In this document: one piece after another, positions 8,383 through 12,298 of the stretch | Layout of the letters: each line of letters begins with the position of its first letter | Numbering within the stretch: position 1 is the stretch's first letter | Assembly: GCA_025966295.1 (NCBI GenBank) | Contig: JAOPVD010000002.1 | Coordinates: forward strand, 1-12,298 | Direction: 5' to 3' | DNA: 12,298 nt | DNA from: Frankiales bacterium | Lineage (GTDB): Bacteria; Actinomycetota; Actinomycetes; Mycobacteriales; SCTD01 | Program-made: the position numbers and the translations under genes | The notes under the pieces: model-generated | The model's input: only the letters and a program-made list of their open reading frames with translations | The model's database searches: none | What the model was told of the DNA's origin: nothing

Positions 8383-8420
8383 CGACGTAGCTGCCTCCCC
8401 CTATCGTCGTACCTGCCTCC
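8383..8420. repeat. Direct repeat with 22-bp pitch between the two beta-helix genes
   Basis: The 16-bp segments 8383-8398 and 8405-8420 share 14 of 16 bases, pattern CGnCGTAnCTGCCTCC. Their starts are 22 bp apart, about two DNA turns, so both face the same side of the helix. TATCGT (8402-8407), a TANNNT match, lies between and into the second copy and could be a -10. The arrangement suits a regulator site or promoter for the downstream gene. Confidence 0.4.
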
Positions 8421-8512
8421 AACCCGGGCTGCGTGATCCGCGGACCGGTCATCCGGCGTGTACTTCCCGCGGACGCGCTCGGCCGTCCGTCGGGCTTGGG
8501 TGGGGGTTCTTC

Positions 8513-11500
8513 GTGGCACTGCGAGATGCTGTTCGTCGTCCGTTGGTCGTCCTGGCGGCTGCGGCGCTCGCCGCCCCCGCCCTGGCGGGTACGGCGCAGG
8601 CCGTCACGCCCACCGTGCTGTTCGTGGCCAAGGCCAACACGTCCTGCAGCGACAGCGGTCCCGGAACGGGGACCGTGCCGTTCTGCACCATCAACAAGGG
8701 CCTCGCCGCGGTTGTGGCAGGCCAGACCGTCCAGGTGGCGGCCGGCACCTACAACGAGGCAGTCACCGTCCCGAAGAGCGGCACCGCCGACGCGCCCATC
8801 ACGCTGTCCGCCGCGCCGGGGGTCGTCGTCACCTCCACCGGGATCGGCATCAATGTCCCCGGCCGGAGCTGGGTCGTCGTCCGGGGCTTCGAGGTCGGAC
8901 CCACCACCAACGAGGGCATCCGCGTCTCCGGGGCCTCGTCCAACGTCACCATCATGGGCAACCACGTCCACCACGCCGGCTCCCCGGTCAAAGGCTCCAC
9001 CGAGAACGGCATCGCGGTCCGCGGCTCGACGGTCGACACGACGATCGTGGGCAACACCGTCGAGTCCAACAGCGACTCCGGCATCTTCGTCTCGGACACC
9101 AGTACCCGCGTCCTCGTGGAGCGCAACGAGACCTTCCGCAACGCCCGCGTCTACACCCGCGCGGCCCCGGGCATCGACATCCGCTCCAACGGCAACACGG
9201 TGCGCGGCAACTACAGCCACCACAACGAGGACAGCGGCGTGCAGCTCCGTGGCGGCTGCACCAACAACCTCGTGGTCGGCAACCGCACCGACCACAACGA
9301 AGACCACGGCATCGACATCCTCGACTGCACCAACACCGTCGTCACCGGCAACAGCGTCTACAAGAACGTCACCGCCGGCATCAACGACGAGGGCGCGTCG
9401 CCGGGCGTCACCATCAAGAACAACATCGCCGTCGACAACGGCATCAACAGCCCACGGACCAGCGGCAACATCCGGGTCGACAAGAACTCCTTCACCGGCT
9501 CGATCGTCGACAGCAACCTGACCTACCTGTCGACGCCGAGCACCAACTACGTGTGGAACAGCACCAGCTACAGCTCGCTGGCGGCCTTCCAGGCGGCAGT
9601 GGGACAGGAGGCGCACGGCATCCAGGCCGACCCGAAGTGGCGGAACGCGGAGGCCGGTGACCTGCACCTCACGGCGGGCTCGCCGGCGATCGACTCGGCC
9701 GATGCCGCTGCGGGCGGCCACCCGGCCGTCGACTACGACGGGCTGGCTCGCGTCGACGACCCGACCGTGGCCGACACCGGGATCGGCGCGCGCAGCTTCG
9801 ACGACCGCGGTGCCTACGAGTACCAGCCCAGCGACTTCGCGCCCGTGGCCGCTCTGACGGTCACGCCGGCCACCGGTGCGCCGCCGCTCGCGGTCACCGC
9901 GGACGCCAGTGCCTCGACTGACGCGGACGCGACGCCGATCGCGTCCTACCGCTTCAACTTCGGTGACGGCTCCGGCCTGGGCGCGGCGCAGACCGGTGCC
10001 ACCGCCACCCACACCTACACCACCGCCGGTACCTACACGGTCAGCGTGACGGTCACCGACAGCGGCGGCCTGAGCGCGACCAAGACGGCCACGGTCGTCA
10101 TGGACGCCCCGCCCACCGCGGCCCTGACCGTGACGCCCGCGTCGGGCACCGCGCCGCTGGCCGTCACGGCCGACGCGCGCGCCTCGAGCGACGGCGACGG
10201 GACGCCGATCGCGAGCTACCACTTCAACTTCGGCGACGGCACCACGACGGGCCCGCAGACGGGCGGGACCGCCGACCACACCTTCGCGGCCGCGGGTGCC
10301 TACACGGTCACCGTCACCGTCACGGACACGGCGGGCCACATCGGTACCGCCAGCGCGACGGTGAGCGTCTCGCGGGCCGACTTCGCGCCGCTCGCCGCGC
10401 TCACTGTCACGCCGTCCACCGGCTCGGCTCCGCTGGCGGTCCTCGCCGACGCCAGCGGCTCCACCGACACCGACGCGACGCCCATCACGTCCTACTCGTT
10501 CGACTTCGGCGACGGCAGCGCGGCGACCGCCGAGTCGTCGAGCGCCACTGCGCCGCACACCTACACCACTCCCGGCACCTACACCGCCAAGGTGACGGTC
10601 AAGGACGGTGCCAACCTCAGCTCGACGGCCACCGCGACGGTCACCGTCGCCGACGGCCCGCCCGCGGTCGCCATGACGGTGACGCCCACCACCGGTGAGG
10701 GCTCCGTCGCTGCGCCGCTCGTGGTGAACGTCGACGCGACCGGCTCGACCGACGCCGACGGCACGCCGATCGCCACCTACCTGTTCGACTTCGGGGACGG
10801 CTCCGCCGTGATCGGGCCGCAGGCGCAGGGCACGATGTCGCACCAGTACGCGACGCCGGGGAGCCACACCCTGAGGGTCACCGTGACCGACACGGCGAAC
10901 CTGTCCAGCACCAAGACGCAGGAGATCGTGGTGCTGGCGCCCAACGCCGCGCCGGTCGCGGGGCTCGCGGCGACGCCCGCCTCGGGCACCGCGCCGCTCC
11001 TGGTCACGCTCGACGCCGGCAGCTCGACCGACACCGACCACAAGCCGGTCAAGGAGTACCGCTTCGCCTTCGGGGACGGCACACCGGTCACGGCCGCGCA
11101 GCCCGGTGCGACCACCACGCACACCTACGCCAGGGCCGGCTCGTACACCGCCGAGGTCACCGTGACCGACACCGGTGGCCTGAGCTCGACGGCTTCGGTC
11201 CGCATCGAGGTCGCGGCGCCGAACTCGCCGCCCACGGCGACGCTCGTCCTCACCAGCGGGGCGGGCAGCAGCATCACCGCGGACGCGTCCGGCTCCACGG
11301 ACGCCGACGCCAGCCCGATCGGGTCCTACGACTTCGCCTTCGGCGACGGTGCCTCGACGGGGACGCAGCCGGGAGCGACCGCGAACCACACCTACACCGC
11401 CACCGGCACGTACACCGTGACGGTGACCGTGACGGACACGGCCGGGCTGAGCTCGACCGCGACCGCGACCATCTCGGTCAGCACTGACGACGAGGCCCCG

Positions 11501-12298
11501 GACGCGGTCCTCGCCGTCACCCTCGCGCCGCCGCGGACGGTGACCGCCGACGCCAGCGGCTCCACCGACGGCGACGCCACGCCGATCAAGTCCTACGGGT
11601 TCAACTTCGGGGACGGGTTCACCGCGGTGCAGGGGGAGCCGACACTCACCCACACCTACGCAGCGGCAGGCACCTACACGATCACCCTGACGGTGACCGA
11701 CACTGCCGGCCTGCTCTCCGAGGCCACCTCGACCGTGACCGTCGGCGCGGGGGACCTGCCGCCCATCGCCACGCTGGCGCTCACGCCGACCTCCGGGACC
11801 GCACCACTCACGGTGACGGCGGACGCGAGCGGGTCCAGTGACCCCGACGGCGGCCCCATCGCGGACTACTCCATCAACTTCGGCGACGGCGGCGTCCCGA
11901 GCACGGGGCCCACCACCTCCCACACGTACACGACGCCCGGGACCTACACCGTCACCTTGACGGTGTCGGACGCCGGGGGAGCGACCTCCGAGGCGACGGG
12001 CACGGTGGTCGTCCACCCGGACGCGCCGCCGGCCGCCGTGCTGGCGGTGTCGCCCAGCTCGGGCGAGGCGCCGCTCGTGGTGACCGCTGACGGCAGCGGT
12101 TCGAGCGACACGGACGGTACGCCGATCGCCAGCTACGCGTTCGACTTCGGCGACGGCACGACCATCCCCGCCCAGGCGAACCCGACCGTGAGCCACACCT
12201 ACACCGCGGCCGGCAACCGCACCGTGACGATGACCGTGACCGACACGGCCGGGCTTCGCTCGACCGCCACCTCCACGGTGGTGGTGAAGGCCAACACC
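8513..12298 (+). CDS. Secreted beta-helix protein with an array of at least nine PKD domains (copy 2; 3' end outside window)
   Basis: An open frame of 1262 codons that runs past the window end. The GTG start at 8513 has TGGGGGT 5 nt upstream. Residues 1-30 are a signal peptide with an AQA cleavage site. Residues about 34-385 are the same DUF1565-like plus parallel beta-helix module as copy 1, and 386-437 the same anchor-Q-like end; the two modules align almost without gaps. From residue 441 at least nine PKD (Ig-like beta-sandwich) domains follow, each with the FGDG turn, an HTY strand and TVTVTDTAGLSST. PKD arrays in secreted proteins usually act as spacers or carbohydrate/protein-binding modules. 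C249 and C272 lie one rung apart and are absent in copy 1. Enzymatic activity is unproven; a surface polysaccharide-active enzyme or adhesin on a PKD stalk is the inference. No sorting signal is visible because the end is missing. Confidence 0.88.
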   Translation, partial: MALRDAVRRPLVVLAAAALAAPALAGTAQAVTPTVLFVAKANTSCSDSGPGTGTVPFCTINKGLAAVVAGQTVQVAAGTYNEAVTVPKSGTADAPITLSAAPGVVVTSTGIGINVPGRSWVVVRGFEVGPTTNEGIRVSGASSNVTIMGNHVHHAGSPVKGSTENGIAVRGSTVDTTIVGNTVESNSDSGIFVSDTSTRVLVERNETFRNARVYTRAAPGIDIRSNGNTVRGNYSHHNEDSGVQLRGGCTNNLVVGNRTDHNEDHGIDILDCTNTVVTGNSVYKNVTAGINDEGASPGVTIKNNIAVDNGINSPRTSGNIRVDKNSFTGSIVDSNLTYLSTPSTNYVWNSTSYSSLAAFQAAVGQEAHGIQADPKWRNAEAGDLHLTAGSPAIDSADAAAGGHPAVDYDGLARVDDPTVADTGIGARSFDDRGAYEYQPSDFAPVAALTVTPATGAPPLAVTADASASTDADATPIASYRFNFGDGSGLGAAQTGATATHTYTTAGTYTVSVTVTDSGGLSATKTATVVMDAPPTAALTVTPASGTAPLAVTADARASSDGDGTPIASYHFNFGDGTTTGPQTGGTADHTFAAAGAYTVTVTVTDTAGHIGTASATVSVSRADFAPLAALTVTPSTGSAPLAVLADASGSTDTDATPITSYSFDFGDGSAATAESSSATAPHTYTTPGTYTAKVTVKDGANLSSTATATVTVADGPPAVAMTVTPTTGEGSVAAPLVVNVDATGSTDADGTPIATYLFDFGDGSAVIGPQAQGTMSHQYATPGSHTLRVTVTDTANLSSTKTQEIVVLAPNAAPVAGLAATPASGTAPLLVTLDAGSSTDTDHKPVKEYRFAFGDGTPVTAAQPGATTTHTYARAGSYTAEVTVTDTGGLSSTASVRIEVAAPNSPPTATLVLTSGAGSSITADASGSTDADASPIGSYDFAFGDGASTGTQPGATANHTYTATGTYTVTVTVTDTAGLSSTATATISVSTDDEAPDAVLAVTLAPPRTVTADASGSTDGDATPIKSYGFNFGDGFTAVQGEPTLTHTYAAAGTYTITLTVTDTAGLLSEATSTVTVGAGDLPPIATLALTPTSGTAPLTVTADASGSSDPDGGPIADYSINFGDGGVPSTGPTTSHTYTTPGTYTVTLTVSDAGGATSEATGTVVVHPDAPPAAVLAVSPSSGEAPLVVTADGSGSSDTDGTPIASYAFDFGDGTTIPAQANPTVSHTYTAAGNRTVTMTVTDTAGLRSTATSTVVVKANT
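8612..9820 (+). repeat. Tandem duplication, module copy 2 (partner 7133-8338)
   Basis: Second copy of the beta-helix/anchor-Q-like module. It ends at DDRGAYEY, the same point where copy 1 stops three bases before its TGA codon plus one residue. Here the frame continues through a short QPSDF linker into the PKD array. Confidence 0.85.
9833..12298 (+). repeat. PKD-domain repeat array, nine units in view
   Basis: Unit starts read from the protein frame are 9833, 10103, 10379, 10652, 10940, 11222, 11492, 11753 and 12020, so units run 261-288 bp (87-96 codons). Each has an (A/S)P-x-A-x-L-x-V-T-P start, T-A-D-A-S-G-S-T-D, SYxF(N/D)FGDG, an HTY strand and a VTVTDTAGLSST end. Units 6 and 7 (11222, 11492) lack the usual SGTAPL step before the TADASGS strand. 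The ninth unit reaches the window edge, so more may follow. Confidence 0.88.

Noticed and set aside
8433..9857. Plus-strand frames overlapping the start of the PKD-bearing gene (8433-9521, 8458-9660, 9657-9857)
   Set aside because: They are shadows of the 8513 frame with Arg/Thr/Pro-rich composition and no domain similarity.
9833..12298. CRISPR array or satellite DNA
   Set aside because: The periodicity is 261-288 bp, a whole number of codons, and explained by PKD protein domains; there are no short identical repeats with unique spacers.

Overview
The window is very GC-rich, uses GTG starts freely and encodes lipid-metabolism genes typical of Actinobacteria (WS/DGAT, an FadE-like acyl-CoA dehydrogenase, LytR_C). 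It is most likely the chromosome of a high-GC actinomycete; genus cannot be fixed from the sequence. No tRNA, rRNA, CRISPR array, insertion sequence or phage gene was seen. No gene-free stretch exceeds 300 bases.

Left part (1-1434). The tail of an unidentified plus-strand gene converges on a minus-strand acyl-CoA dehydrogenase gene. That gene is intact in frame except for one internal amber codon (813-815), so it is called a pseudogene unless the base is an error or is read through. A 91-bp divergent gap separates it from the next gene.

Middle part (1435-6888), all plus strand. A membrane-anchored LytR_C-domain protein appears to be expressed from a leaderless transcript. It is followed by a WS/DGAT acyltransferase (wax ester/triacylglycerol synthesis) overlapping a patatin-like lipase by GTGA, which suggests coupled making and breaking of neutral lipid or phospholipid. 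Next come a DUF6912-like protein, the proline-catabolic dehydrogenase PruA with all catalytic residues, and an 82-residue tail-anchored protein 4 nt after pruA. A hairpin follows this block.

Right part (6889-12298). Two tandem paralogous genes encode secreted right-handed parallel beta-helix proteins, each with a signal peptide, a DUF1565-like N-terminal part and a choice-of-anchor-Q-like end. The first stops there (443 aa). The second continues into at least nine PKD domains and runs off the window still open, so it is a large cell-surface or secreted protein. The two intergenic spacers carry candidate operators: a perfect 16-bp palindrome before the first gene and a 22-bp-pitch direct repeat before the second. 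The tandem pair is the least ordinary part of the window: duplication, PKD accretion, and a cross-rung cysteine pair found only in the second copy.
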